NCBI GenBank assembly: GCA_963681505.1
Contig: OY811984.1
Span: 6,172,435 to 6,236,434, forward strand
Length of the DNA: 64,000 nucleotides
DNA from: Eunapius fragilis
Lineage: Eukaryota; Porifera; Demospongiae; Spongillida; Spongillidae
Direction of reading: 5' to 3'
Shown here: positions 1 through 12,380 of the stretch, piece by piece
Numbering within the stretch: position 1 is the stretch's first letter
Layout of the letters: each line of letters opens with the position of its first letter
The notes under the pieces: model-generated
Databases searched by the model: none
What the model was told of the DNA's origin: nothing
The model's input: only the letters and a program-made list of their open reading frames with translations
Position numbers and translations under genes: made by a program

Positions 1-28
1 GCTAATAAGCTTGTGCTTCCTTCTCCAG

Positions 29-331
29 ATTACCACTTCTCAGCCAGGAACACTGATAGTTGGAGCAAGACTGCCAAGGCTATTCCGGTTCGAAGGAGAG
101 ATTGTTCAGATTATATTCTTCAACTCGGTCATCACCAATTCATTAGTTGGTCAACTTAAAAATGACTCCAGCACTTGGAGAAACCCACTGGGCACTTGTA
201 CCTCCTATAAACAGATAGGAGATACCTGCCCTACACCTGTAACTGCTCCTTCTCTTCTGTGCCAGTCCACACAGGACAGGTAAAAAGATAATTGCAGACT
301 ACAGATAATAAAGCAACCCCTACAGTGGGTT

Positions 332-362
<31 letters not shown>

Positions 363-1720
363 TTGTTCTGTAGAAGGAACTTGGAAGGAACTTGCTTGTA
401 ATCATGGAGAATCTGGTGTGAATTATTGAGCACAGGAATATGGGATGTGCATTGTGCGTGATTGCCTATGTGTTCTGGTTGCCATTTGTGGTAAACTGTA
501 CAACTGGTGTTATTCTTTCACTGAAGGTGTCACCCAGACCTGCGGTGCCTTCAAAACTATGATAGCAGTTATAGCTGCAGATTGCTGCCAGCTAGTAAGT
601 TGGCTGTACTACATATCCCCCCCCAATAATGCTATGCATGCATACCATTACTCACAAGTAAATATCTCTGTGTTTGGTCCACTTCTGCCCAATCTGTAGG
701 TTGCATCACTGATCAGGAATGTGATTTGGGATATTTCTGCGGAAGTCAGCTCCCCACATATGCAAGAAGCTACTATGACATCATGTCAACTGTGATCCGT
801 GGACAGGTCATCTTCCTTCAGCAGAGCAACATGTCCTTTGACGGGAACTCTTTCGTTGCCCTTCCTGCAAGCTACCACCCTCCTTCTGTTACCGACCTCA
901 CCATATTTGCCACCGTGTGCCAAACCCCGGGAAATGACGGCTACATAGTGGGAAAAGGGGTTAACGATCGCATGCGAGACTTCGGGCTCTACTTCCGCAG
1001 CACCAAGAAAACAATATGGCTTGCCTATGGCATTGGAGGCAACAATCCTGGCTTCAGGGACATAATATTCTTCTACAATGTGAGTATTGCCGATGGCAAC
1101 TGTCACTCAGTGGCCGCCATCATCGACAGTGGAGCCAACAGCGCTTTCCTCTACATTGATGGCAAAGCTGTTGCACTCAGTGCTCCACTCAACTCCACCC
1201 CCAACTTCAGACCAGGAGTAAGTAATTATAATTTTAAAGGTGCCCTCCCTGTCTCCTCTTATATTTTAAAATGTCTTTTACTCCACCTGACAGTATAACA
1301 TGCTGTACATCGGAGGACGTCCTGGGACAAACCTGTTCCGCTTCAAGGGTACCATCAGCAACCTCCTGGTGGCCTCCGTACCGCTCAAAGCGGACAAGAT
1401 CGCCGTCCTCGATGAGATGAGCCGAAAGGGAAGTGACTTCAACCTGGACGCAACCATTGGCTACTGCTACAAGTATGCCCAAGCGGGTGGCCTTTGCTAT
1501 GTGAACCAACCTAGCAACTTCAGGTGGGTACTTCTTGAGTTGACGCTGTGCAAAGGGGTTAATTTAACTGCTGATTTTCCCCTGCACACAAAAATGCATG
1601 CAACATGCACACACCCGCACACATGTATACTCATATCACATGCACACACATACACACGTACATATACATATGACTTGCACACAACACACACACATGCACA
1701 CACACATGCACACACACACA

Positions 1721-1759
<39 letters not shown>

Positions 1760-3023
1760 ACACAGATGTCAGTCGCCTTCCATATGTGTACCCTCGTACA
1801 ACAGCACAGCACCTGTCGTCTTACCTGTGCTTGGAGCAGCAGGTTCCTTCAACATACCTGGCACATGCATTAGTCCCTGCAACTGTCCCACCACCCCTAG
1901 CTTGACGTGTGGTGCAGACGGCAGGACATACACCAATGAGTGCTTCAGAAACTGCTATGGTGTAGCTGTAAGTGTGTTGTGTTGCAATACCCCTCTTGAA
2001 AATTGCATTACACCCCTTGCCTCCCCTGCTTACACCCCTCACCTCCCCTGCTTACACCTCTCACCTCCCCTGCTTATACCTCTCACCTCCCCTGCTTACA
2101 CCCCTCACCTCCCCTGCTTACACCTCTCACCTCCCCTGCTTACACCTCTCACCTCCCCTGCTTACACCTCTCACCTCCCCTGCTTACACCTCTCACCTCC
2201 CCTGCTTACATCTCTCACCTCCCCTGCTTACACCCCTCACCTCCCCTGCTTACATCTCTCACCTCCCCTGCTTACACCTCTCACCTCCCCTGCTTACACC
2301 CCTCACCTCCCCTGCTTACACCTCTCACTCCCCTGCTTACACCTCTCGCCTCCCCTGCTTACCCTCTCTCCTCCCCAGCTTACACCTCTCACCTCCCCTG
2401 CTTACACCTCTCCCCTCCCCTGCTTACACCTCTCACCTCCCCTGCTTACACCTCTCACCTCCCCTGCTTACACCCCTCACCTCCCTTGCTTACACCTCTC
2501 ACCTCCCCTGCTTACACCTTGAAAGTGGTCAGAAAAGTGAAGGGAAAAATTGTAAAAGATTGTGCACGGAGGGGAGGGAGGTGAGAGGTGTAAGTAGGGG
2601 AGGAGAGAGGTGTAAGCAGGGGAGGTGAGAGGTGTAAGCAGGGGAGGTGAGAGGTGTAAGTAGGGGAGGAGAGAGGTGTAAGCAGGGGAGGTGAGAGGTG
2701 TAAGCAGGGGAGGTGAGAGGTGTAAGCAGGGGAGGAGAGAGGTGTAAGCAGGGGAGGTGAGAGGTGTAAGCAGGGGAGGTGAGAGGTGTAAGCAGGGGAG
2801 GTGAGAGGTGTAAGCAGGGGAGGTGAGAGGTGTAAGCAGGGGAGGTGAGAGGTGTAAGCAGGGGAGGTGAGAGGTGTAAGCAGGGGAGGCGAGAGTTTTC
2901 CACTTCCTCCATGTATTATCTCTCTCTTCCCCACTCACCCCTCCCGTGTTTTGAAATATGCTTCATCTTCCTTGGCAGGCATCACTTACGACTACTTTGG
3001 GGGCGTGTCCTCTCTGCACCTAA
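29..3023 (+). CDS. Secreted LamG-domain protein with C-terminal Kazal domain (5' partial)
   Basis: Spliced gene whose start lies left of the window. Exons that keep phase: 29-279, 527-594, 700-1217, 1294-1523, 1874-1967, 2979-3023 (about 401 residues). The first exon is the tail of one LamG (concanavalin-like) domain. The second and early third exons form a Cys-rich linker (CHPDLRCL, CITDQECDLGYFC). Exons at 700-1523 form a second LamG domain starting at MSFDGNSFVALP and ending YIGGRPGTNLFRFKG. The two LamG ends resemble each other (VGARLPRLFRFEG against IGGRPGTNLFRFKG). The last two exons make a Kazal inhibitor domain: CNCP, TCGADGRTYTNEC, then GAC just before the stop, giving six cysteines in Kazal order. 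The start of the fifth exon is the least certain point: 1874 is the phase-consistent choice, although stronger-looking acceptors lie near 1836-1842. Likely extracellular; binding partner and protease target are unknown. Confidence 0.8.
1596..1765. repeat. (AC)n-rich microsatellite in LamG gene intron
   Basis: Imperfect CA/CACAT repeats fill the intron between the second LamG exon and the Kazal exon. No coding signal is seen here. Confidence 0.85.
2020..2890. repeat. Intronic inverted minisatellite (22-bp units in opposite orientation)
   Basis: Positions 2020-2517 are about 23 copies of a 22-bp pyrimidine-rich unit containing CCTCCCCTGCTTACACCTCT. After about 50 bp of unique spacer, 2569-2890 carries about 14 copies of the reverse complement (GTAAGCAGGGGAGGTGAGAG). 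The whole structure lies inside the last intron (1968-2978) of the LamG/Kazal gene. Its transcript could fold into a double-stranded stem of roughly 320 bp. Long open frames across it on both strands are a consequence of the repeat, not genes. Confidence 0.95.
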
Positions 3024-3950
3024 CACGAACAGTAGCATAACGTAGCGCATTTTTTTATATTTTTAGGAATGCAGTCTGTACAGACAATTAGAACAAGTTC
3101 TCATAGGTTACACGTCTATATTGTATATTTGTGTGAAGACATACTCATGTGAAGGTTATTCCTACGCAGCAGACGGCAGATATTTATTTTCATAGTGACG
3201 AAACGTTTTGTAAGAGATAATAGTACCGCCATAAATGCCTGATTGGCAGTTAAACAACCAATTGCACAGACACACATACCACATGCACATACACATATGT
3301 AGGCAAGGTCAAGAGAACCAGTGGAGAGGTGAGAAGCCCCAGATGTTGTTTACAGTATGTTGGGAAGTGTAATTCATTCATATGCATAGCCATGGGCTGC
3401 ATGAGGTGAGGGCTTTGGTGGCGATTTGTGGGGGGCTATTGTGCTAAGTCTAAATTCATCCCTCACCGCCTATGAATTGATAATGTCACACTTGGCATGA
3501 GAAGGGAGGCCACACTTTGAGGCAACCTTGGGTAATTCATGGATGACATAGGACAAAGTATAAGAGGGAAGGTTTATGGCCACATGCAGTGCTGAATTAA
3601 GCTTAAGGATGGAACAGTCCAATGACAATGCTTGGGTTGTCAAACCAATAAATGAGACTAAAAAAAAAATGATGGAATCTTGTAGGAAACACCCCTCCAT
3701 CAGGAATTGCAGAAATGGTGCTGCAAGAGCATGCCACTTTACAGTAAGTAATAATTCCAGCGGATCCTTGCTATATGAGGGGAGGTTAAGGTAGAGGCGG
3801 TGGGGCTCCAAACAAATGAATAATGACGCACAAGTGGCACCAGCGAGTTAGGAAAACATAAAGAATGTTCAAGCTATGTTTATGCATACTGAAGAATAGC
3901 AACAACATCTGGTACACCACACCCCACACAGCACTCTCTGGATACAACCC
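3024..3950. other. Intergenic, no gene recognised
   Basis: Downstream of the LamG/Kazal stop codon. The stretch holds an AT-rich 3' flank, a few short CA runs, and an open minus-strand frame at 3470-3811 with no recognisable domain or splice context. It may be old repeat sequence. Confidence 0.5.
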
Positions 3951-3984
3951 CGCACAGTACTCCATGGATATACCCCCCCCCCCC

Positions 3985-4105
3985 CCCCCACAGCACTCCC
4001 TGGATACACCCCACACAGCACTCCATTGATACACCCCACACAGCACTCCATGGATACACCCCACAAAGCACTCCATGGATACACCCCACAAAGCACTCCA
4101 TGGAT
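3985..4105. repeat. 22-bp minisatellite (CACTCCATGGATACACCCCA type)
   Basis: About five copies of a unit around CAGCACTCCATGGATACACC, preceded by a C homopolymer at about 3967-3989. Confidence 0.85.
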
Positions 4106-4325
4106 ACGCACTAGCACACGCAGCATTCGTTCAATTGGTTGGATTCATATATGATTCTCCATCATTAACATGTAACATTACTATCTGTTTTAGGAAAGAG
4201 GAGGGTGTGGGAAGTGGGGGCGGGAGTTTACACTATTAAGGACTTTGTGATTTTGCTCAGAGTTGACCACTCCATAAGGTAATTAAACACCTACATATTC
4301 ATATTCCGCACTTAAACAACTACAC

Positions 4326-4617
4326 CCCCATGTGCACCAGAGGAGATCCCCATGTGCACCAGAGGAGATCCCCATGTGCAACAGAGGAGATCCCTATGTG
4401 CACCAGAGGAGATCCTCATATGCACCAGAGGAGATCCCCATATGCACCAGAGGAGATCCCCATATGCACCAGAGATCCCCATGTGCACCAGAGGAGATCC
4501 CCATGTGCACCAGAGGAGATCCCCATGTGCAACAGAGGAGATCCCCATGTGCACCAGAGGCGATCCCCATATGCACCAGAGGAGATCCCCATATGCACCA
4601 GAGGAGATCCCTATATG
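4326..4617. repeat. 22-bp minisatellite (TGCACCAGAGGAGATCCC type)
   Basis: About 13 tandem copies of a unit containing TGCACCAGAGGAGATCCC, with one short unit near 4470. Because 22 is not a multiple of three, all frames stay open across it, but nothing suggests coding. Confidence 0.95.
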
Positions 4618-4728
4618 AATGTATAATACATGCATCCACACAACGTCGTAAAATGCATGAGCTCATAAATTTGTTGCATTGGTCAACACGATGCTCACAA
4701 TGGCTACTTCTCATACCATAGCAATTGA

Positions 4729-4866
4729 GCAGCCTGAATACGGGGAAACGGGCTCCCGTGTGTGGACTGGGTAAGTGTGAAGACAATATTTTACAGCGGA
4801 TGGTCCTGTAAATTGCACGTATCCAGTCCTCATGTCGTCTCCATTGTTCCCATATTCAGGCTGCCG
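4729..4866. mobile_element. Small imperfect palindrome, MITE-like
   Basis: The left arm begins CAGCCTGAATACGGG at about 4731 and the right arm ends CCCATATTCAGGCTG at about 4863. Further weaker complementarity extends inward (GGACTGGGTAAGTG against GGACTGGATACGTG). The foldback shape and lack of an ORF fit a non-autonomous element. Target duplications are not clear. Confidence 0.45.
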
Positions 4867-5137
4867 AACCGCTGTAATACATCCTAGACCTACACACATC
4901 AACTGAAAGAAGGAATCATTAAATTAATGTAGAACCAAAGCAGGTTATTAAAAACCAAAGTAAGAGTTCACAATTGCTATTAATTGCCATTCTGCAGTAG
5001 CAAACAGTATGACAATGAGTAGAAACAATTTTCAGACACAAAGAGTCATTCAAATACAGGCCAATTTTGCAAGGTGCCGTGGGGGGAAGGGGGAGGGGGG
5101 AGGGACACAAGGATTTAGACAACTGCCTATACAGCAT

Positions 5138-6985
5138 TGGAGACTACTGCATATGCTTCCAACAGCCACATCCACTGATCATTAGAGACCACTGCATATG
5201 CTTCCAACAGCCACATCCGCTGATCATTGGAGACCACTGCATATGCTTCCAACAGCCACATCCACTGATCATTGGAGACCACTGCATATGCTTCCAACAG
5301 CCACATCCACTGATCATTGGAGACCACTGCATATGCTTCCAACAGCCACATCCACTGATCATTAGAGACTACTGCATATGCTTCCAACAGCCACATCCAC
5401 TGATCATTAGAGACAACTGCATATGCTTCCAACAGCCACATCCACTGATCATTAGAGACCACTGCATATGCTTCCAACAGCCACATCCACTGATCATTGG
5501 AGACTACTGCATATGCTTCCAACAGCCACATCCACTGATCATTAGAGACTACTGCATATGCTTCCAACAGCCACATCCACTGATCATTAGAGACTACTGC
5601 ATATGCTTCCAACAGCCACATCCACTGATCATTGGAGACCACTGCATATGCTTCCAACAGCCACATCCACTGATCATTGGAGACTACTGCATATGCTTCC
5701 AACAGCCACATCCACTGATCATTGGAGACTACTGCATATGCTTCCAACAGCCACATCCACTGATCATTGGAGACTACTGCATATGCTTCCAACAGCCACA
5801 TCCACTGATCATTAGAGACTACTGCATATGCTTCCAACAGCCACATCCGCTGATCATTGGAGACTACTGCATATGCTTCCAACAGCCACATCCACTGATC
5901 ATTAGAGACTACTGCATATGCTTCCAACAGCCACATCCACTGATCATTGGAGACCACTGCATATGCTTCCAACAGCCACATCCACTGATCATTGGAGACT
6001 ACTGCATATGCTTCCAACAGCCACATCCACTGATCATTAGAGACTACTGCATATGCTTCCAACAGCCACATCCACTGATCATTGGAGACCACTGCATATG
6101 CTTCCAACAGCCACATCCACTGATCATTAGAGACTACTGCATATGCTTCCAACAGCCACATCCACTGATCATTAGAGACTACTGCATATGCTTCCAACAG
6201 CCACATCCACTGATCATTAGAGACTACTGCATATGCTTCCAACAGCCACATCCACTGATCATTGGAGACCACTGCATATGCTTCCAACAGCCACATCCAC
6301 TGATCATTGGAGACCACTGCATATGCTTCCAACAGCCACATCCACTGATCATTAGAGACTACTGCATATGCTTCCAACAGCCACATCCACTGATCATTAG
6401 AGACCACTGCATATGCTTCCAACAGCCACATCCACTGATCATTGGAGACCACTGCATATGCTTCCAACAGCCACATCCACTGATCATTGGAGACTACTGC
6501 ATATGCTTCCAACAGCCACATCCACTGATCATTGGAGACTACTGCATATGCTTCCAACAGCCACATCCACTGATCATTAGAGACTACTGCATATGCTTCC
6601 AACAGCCACATCCACTGATCATTGGAGACCACTGCATATGCTTCCAACAGCCACATCCACTGATCATTGGAGACTACTGCATATACTTCCAACAGCCACA
6701 TCCACTGATCATTGGAGACTACTGCATATGCTTCCAACAGCCACATCCACTGATCATTGGAGACTACTGCATATGCTTCCAACAGCCACATCCACTGATC
6801 ATTGGAGACTACTGCATATGCTTCCAACAGCCACATCCACTGATCATTAGAGACTACTGCATATGCTTCCAACAGCCACATCCACTGATCATTGGAGACC
6901 ACTGCATATGCTTCCAACAGCCACATCCACTGATCATTAGAGACTACTGCATATGCTTCCAACAGCCACATCCACTGATCATTGT
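5138..6985. repeat. 45-bp satellite-like array, about 41 copies
   Basis: Nearly identical 45-bp units (CATATGCTTCCAACAGCCAC, then ATCCACTGATCATTRGAGAC and YACTG) run without a break. Variation is confined to a few positions, mainly ATTAGAGA/ATTGGAGA and GACTACT/GACCACT, so the copies are young or homogenised. The unit is a multiple of three and free of stops in several frames, so apparent proteins of about 640 residues exist on both strands. These are not taken as genes because no exon, start or domain context supports them. Confidence 0.97.
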
Positions 6986-7039
6986 ACACATCATGGCTGA
7001 GGCAATTCCATTCCCTTAAACGTCCATTTTTATTATCAA

Positions 7040-7800
7040 TAATAAGTAACGTCACTAACTAGCTCAAAAAGAACTAAAATTGTAATCATTAAATTGGTGG
7101 CTGTATTTATATGCACACCAAATATAAGTTTGGGATTAAGGTCTTAACATAAGACACCACTGAAAGATAAAATTAAGAATTTTTAACACTGCATCACAAG
7201 GATTATGCTAAAAAATAATCAACTAACTAGCTAACTTAACATAACTATTTGTATCAATGACTGTCCGCATCTGGCTCGTATGTTAAAATTTGCCTGATAA
7301 TAATAATAATATTATGAGTAAAGTTCAGTTATTAGAATAAAGAGCTGTGGACCAAGATAGGTGAGCTGGGTACTGCAGAGACTGATCAAATCAGGAGGAA
7401 CCCCAATTTCCTTGCTTAATTGATTTAATAATTTGTCGTGCTACCACAGTACCATGAAGACTAGTAACTCTAAACATTTGTAAACACCACCAATTGGAAT
7501 AATTTTTTTACGTTATTCTAAAATTACTAAAAAGAGTTTACAATGGACTGCACATTTAAAATTCTATATCTATGTGCACAAATATCACTAATAAAGCCAT
7601 GATGTTAAATTACACATGACCTGAAGGTGAGGGGTTAATAGGTAGGTCCCTATTTCAAATAGGTCTAATCTAACAAGGTGGGCTATGGCAACCAATGTGC
7701 TATCTAGTCCAACTGACACGTAGTATGAATTTTTGAAATGAAACAAACCTCAATCATATTTGATTATTTTTACAAATGTCTGAATGCACTCTATAGTTCC
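7040..7800. other. AT-rich intergenic, nothing recognised
   Basis: Between the 45-bp array and a retroelement remnant. No coding signal, RNA gene or clear repeat was seen. Confidence 0.5.
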
Positions 7801-7812
7801 TGATGAGTATTC

Positions 7813-8022
7813 TTATGGGAGCATGGCCTTGGGAGGTGAGGTAGCTGTATTTCTGAATATTGGTCTATTCTGCCTGGTTTGCTGCTGCACATACTTAGAA
7901 GCTGTGATGGAAGGGGCAAACATGTCTACACAGGTTGCATCCCAAACCAATAATCTACCTAGAAACCATAGTGATTCCATCGGGACGCTTACCGTCTGCA
8001 AGCTTACCATCTGCACGATCAA
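7813..8022 (-). mobile_element. Reverse-transcriptase-type retroelement remnant
   Basis: A minus-strand frame includes LVWDATCVDMFAPS, which resembles the (L/V)WD.TC.DT.APS signature near the C terminus of reverse-transcriptase polyproteins scattered through many invertebrate genomes. Only this fragment is left; the element is broken and old. Family assignment rests on one motif. Confidence 0.35.
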
Positions 8023-8448
8023 GACCAGTGGGCTCTAGGTCTAGCTCTAGCCCTGTGCAGTAAGTGGCCCAAGCCCTGTGCAGTAAGTGGCCCCACAAGG
8101 GCATCAGGCATTTGAGCAAGGACAGAGAACCTGGAGGTAGGATTTTTGGTTCGCTTTTATGGATTCATCTCATAGGTTTGTTCATTCCCCCTCTTATTTC
8201 CCACTTCCTGCCTTACACAAATCAGTGACATGCAATCAGTATAAGTATGCAGCAAAAAAAACCTGCTATCAACTGATATAATCTCTGTACCAACATGGCC
8301 CTCATCCCACTGATAATAACTTCAATAATGCATTTAATACGGCAGTCAGCTACAATAACTAACTAATAACATCTAATTCTAAATGACGGAGGATTAATTT
8401 TTTAGACAATATTATCTCTGGTAAACTGTTCGTTGTTCGTTAATACCC

Positions 8449-8590
8449 GTTATAAAGATATAGCTGTGAAAAGTGCGTTCACATTTTCCCGCTCGATTCG
8501 CACCAATGATTTATTTAAATACCAGCGCAAAGTCATTAGCGGGAAAATGTGCGCGCACTTAGCACAGCTGTATCTCTGTAGACGTATAAT
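8449..8590. mobile_element. Palindromic MITE-like element
   Basis: The left arm (about 8449-8510: GTTATAAAGATATAGCTGTG, then CACATTTTCCCGCT) pairs with the right arm (about 8531-8590: AGCGGGAAAATGTG, then CACAGCTGTATCTC and GTATAA). The inner motif CCCGCTCGATTCGCACCAAT is close to one inside the large foldback element at 16.6-17.6 kb, so the two are probably related. There is no ORF. Confidence 0.6.
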
Positions 8591-8817
8591 GAAAAAATAA
8601 TGAACAGAACAATTCGATTACGACAGGACCCTCTACGTATGAACCAATTGTGAAGCAATTTGAACACCCTTGCAGAATGATATTTAAGCTTGGAATCCCT
8701 AGGGATAACGCCCTTGTACGTTTCCCAGGGAGAAAATTTTACAATATTGTGAGAAGGATTTTTTAATAACTTTAAAATTATAAACCCCGCGTATATTTAC
8801 AAAGAAACCTGAACATC

Positions 8818-9944
8818 ATGTCTAGCAGAGAGGCGTCGACCATTCCAATATTGGTTGCCGAAGGTACTTACTACCAGGTTGGATACAAAGTGGTAAGTAA
8901 CCATATCGCCCTAAGAGTTTCCTTAATAAGTCAACGCTCTTTCGCTCAAGGGTGAATCCTTTAAGGCTCAGATATCGACAGCGCTGCAGAATGACAGCAT
9001 GATGAAGGAGATGAGGTCGTACTACCAGACGTCGGAAGGGACGGGCGTGTACAAGACCATGCTAGCGGCTGTCTCCCGCGCCTTTCCACAGTACGTGGAC
9101 GAGCTCCGTGGGATGGCAGATGCCACCGGCATCGCTCTGACTGAGGCAAGGAAAGGCAGAGACCCTTGTACTTCCGCACGTCACATGCATTACATCTCCT
9201 CCCCACAGCTGGTGTTGTGGAACTTTCGCTTTGATTGGCGTCTGCTGCTCCGAGGGGTAACAAAGGACATGGCGCAACCGGGCTGCTCCGATGTGTACAT
9301 CTCAAATCAGAGTCTAGGCACGGTATTAAAGCACAAGTAAACACACCGACACCCCCCCCCCCCCCTTCACACACACACACCAGTCTGCAGGCACAACAGC
9401 TCTCTATCAGAGATTGAGCATGACTGTTTAAAAAAAAAGCTCTTCATGTTTTAATTAAAGGCTCTGATAATGTGTTTGAAGGGCCTTTCTTTCGAGGGCT
9501 GTTCGTTTCAAATGTCTCTAGGGCTCTAAGGTCCATTTCAGAATGTTTTATATATGCAAGTTAATAGGTAATGATAACTGACAGTACTGATAGTATAGTA
9601 CTTGTACTGCCAATGTAAATATTTACACACATACACACAAACACATACACACACACACTAGTATTCACAGCCAAACAACCAACCACGTGGCACATTTACC
9701 CACAAACAGGCACTCATGGGGCATACTGAAGACAACGCCAGTATGTTCAACAACCTTGGCTACATCCTTCAGGCTCGCTACACAGATGCATCATCGGGGA
9801 AGCTGCTTGAGGATATCACGTTCTACTGCTACCCTGGCATGCTGTGTGGTAATGCCTTCGGGTTTAATAACAAGGGCGTTGTCATGACACAGGATGCCCT
9901 CTCACCTACCAATGTCACTGCTAGTGAGAAAGCCATTGGTAGGT

Positions 9945-9979
<35 letters not shown>

Positions 9980-10880
9980 ATGTGTATTTCCTAATGTGTG
10001 AAAATTGTTCCTAACCCAATTGGATCTGTATTTTACAGCCAGAAACTTTCTAAATAGAGCCCTTGTGGGTCAGACATTGGTGGACATGATCAGTATCTTG
10101 GACACATACCGCTGCATGTCTGGCTTCAGTGTCAACCTCGGTTCCCTCTCAGATCTCTCGGTGGTGAACATTGAAGTGTCACCAACTGGCTACCAGAAAA
10201 CTCACGTGAGCGGTTATGGCTACCACTTCAACATGTGAGCCTTCCTTAACCTCATCCCCAGTCCTTTGCTCTACCTCATCCCCAGACCTCGTTGTAACCT
10301 CATTCCCATTCCTTTGCCCCTACCTCATCCCCAGCCCTGTCTCATTCTCCTCTGCCTCCCAGGTATTTACATGGGAATTTTCCCCAGTATGATGGGCCCA
10401 GCTCCAGACACCGATTGGCCAGAATAAAACAGCTGCCCCCACCCACTACAAAGGAGGATATCCTAGCCATTCTTGGGGATAGCACTGACAAGGAGTATCC
10501 TATATACAGAAATGACACACCCCCTGATGCTGGACTCACACTGTGTACTGGTATGTCTACACACCAAACAGCTGATCATCATTTAAGGGAGGGAGGGAGG
10601 GGAGGGAGGAGAAAGATGAAGGGAAGAGGAGAGAGGGGAAAGAGGGAGGGAAGAAAGAGTGAGAGGGAGAGGGGAGGAAGACAGATGGAGGAGAGGGAAG
10701 AGCATTATTAAACCGAGCATTGCAGTTAGAACATTTTTCTATATTTGTGTAGTTCTCTATGACCTTGTCCAGAGGACAATGGAAGTGTTTGTAGGAAACC
10801 CAGCTTGGGAGAAGCCAGTAATGCAGTTCTCCATGACAACAGCACAGAGCACAAACGGAACAGGGGACCAATCTCAATAA
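8818..10880 (+). CDS. Peptidase C45 / acyl-CoA:6-APA acyltransferase-family (AAT-like) Ntn-hydrolase
   Basis: Complete seven-exon gene: 8818-8892, 8951-9145, 9209-9322, 9710-9938, 10039-10234, 10363-10550, 10753-10880; 374 residues, normal for the family. Phases agree throughout. The N terminus has the family start (AEGTYYQVGYKVG). PGCSDVYIS places the probable autoproteolytic Gly-Cys site at residues 115-116, with Cys116 becoming the N-terminal nucleophile. LMGHTEDNAS matches the GHNED segment, and later exons carry the family's glycine/asparagine-rich core (GNAFGFNNKGV, FSVNLGSLSD). Relatives include fungal isopenicillin N acyltransferase and insect Tan (N-beta-alanyl-dopamine hydrolase). 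The substrate here is unknown, and hydrolysis of an N-acyl amine is the most likely activity. Intron 2 appears to use a GC donor (GAG|GCAAGG). Its 3' end faces that of AGXT2, 106 bp away. Confidence 0.88.
9949..9980. repeat. (TG)n microsatellite in C45 gene intron
   Basis: A pure GT run follows directly after the exon 4 donor (ATTG|GTAGGT) of the C45-family gene. Confidence 0.9.
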
Positions 10881-10986
10881 TATAAATGACTCACTTCCAG
10901 ACATTGTACAATAGTCATAGAAATTTTTCAACCAAATGTTCATTCAAGAGGGTGTGTGTACCCCTTTCCACCACCTCAACACACCT

Positions 10987-12330
10987 TCATTTTTTGCTGA
11001 CCTCAGTTAAAACCTGTCTTAGCACAGCCACTGCAAAGTGGACATCCTCTGAAGTGACACACATCGGTGGCTTGATACGGAATACCTAGGCGTTTGTCAT
11101 TAAGATGGAGGTACTTTTAAAAAAATCAAGAATCAATTATCACTCTCCACCCTCAACCATACACACCTACACATATACCACATACGTACGCATAATGGCA
11201 CTCACATTTCCATAGAGACCTCCCTTGCCAACCAACACTCCATAGTCCTTCATACGCTCCCATATCTCGTTCACCTCGGGGGCTGGGAGGGGCTCCACAG
11301 ATTTCTGGCGTATCACAAGACGGTCACATGACGTAGTGTGTAGTACACTGTGTTATGCCCCCGCATTCATGCATATGCATTGGAGGTCACTTGGAGATGT
11401 CACAATCCTAAGGTATTTACGTAAGCAGCCCTGATGTGAACAACTCATGACAACATGAGAAACTTATTATAAAAACAAGTTTCCCACCATGTGCATGTGT
11501 GTGTCAATCTATTGTAACACACTCACATGCACACATACACAAGCACACACACATGCACACATATACATGCACACACACATGCACATAAGCACATATACAC
11601 ATGCACACAAGCACATACACATGCACACAAGCACATACACATGCACACACACATGCACTCACAAGCACACACACATACACACATGCACTCACACAAGCAC
11701 TCACACATAACAAACATTGTACCTTGTTCTTTACAAACTCCACTCCCAACATCAGACCCTTCCCTCGGACATCTCCGACCACCTCAAACTCCTCTCTCAG
11801 CTTCAGTAGCTCTCGCAGAAACACTTCCCCCACCTTCCTCGAGTTCTCCTGTAACCTATCCTCCTCAATCACCTGAAATGGAGGCACGACAGCTTATGTA
11901 ACACCACCCAGCTCCCTCCCTCCCTCCCATACACATAGCACCAGCTCCCTCCCTCCCTCCCATACACATAGCACCAGCTCCCTCCCTCCCTCCCATACAC
12001 ATAGCACCCAGCTCCCTCCCTCCCTCCCTTGCACAGCACCCAGCTCCCTCCCTCCCTTATACACAGCACCCAGCTCCCTCCCTCCTTACACACAGCACCC
12101 AGCTCCCTCCCTCCTTACACACAGCACCCAGCTCCCTCCCTCCTTACACACAGCACCCAGCTCCCTCCCTCCTTACACACAGCACCCAGCTCCCTCCCTC
12201 CCTTACACATGCTCAAGCAGAGTGCTCACATCTAAAACAGCTGATCCAATTGCACAAGCGACTGGGTTCCCACCAAATGTGTTAAAATGCAATGCAGATG
12301 ACATCACCTGTGCAATCTCTGCAGCAAGAG

Positions 12331-12380
<50 letters not shown>

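Noticed and set aside
3470-3811. 113-residue minus-strand frame
   Set aside because: Hydrophobic, low-complexity translation without a recognised domain or splice context; possibly old repeat DNA.
4326-4617. CRISPR array
   Set aside because: Direct tandem repeats without unique spacers, in an intron-rich animal genome. The same holds for all other arrays in the window.
5067-7055. Open frames of about 640 residues on both strands
   Set aside because: They follow from a 45-bp unit without stops. No domain, start context or splice support, and both strands are equally open.
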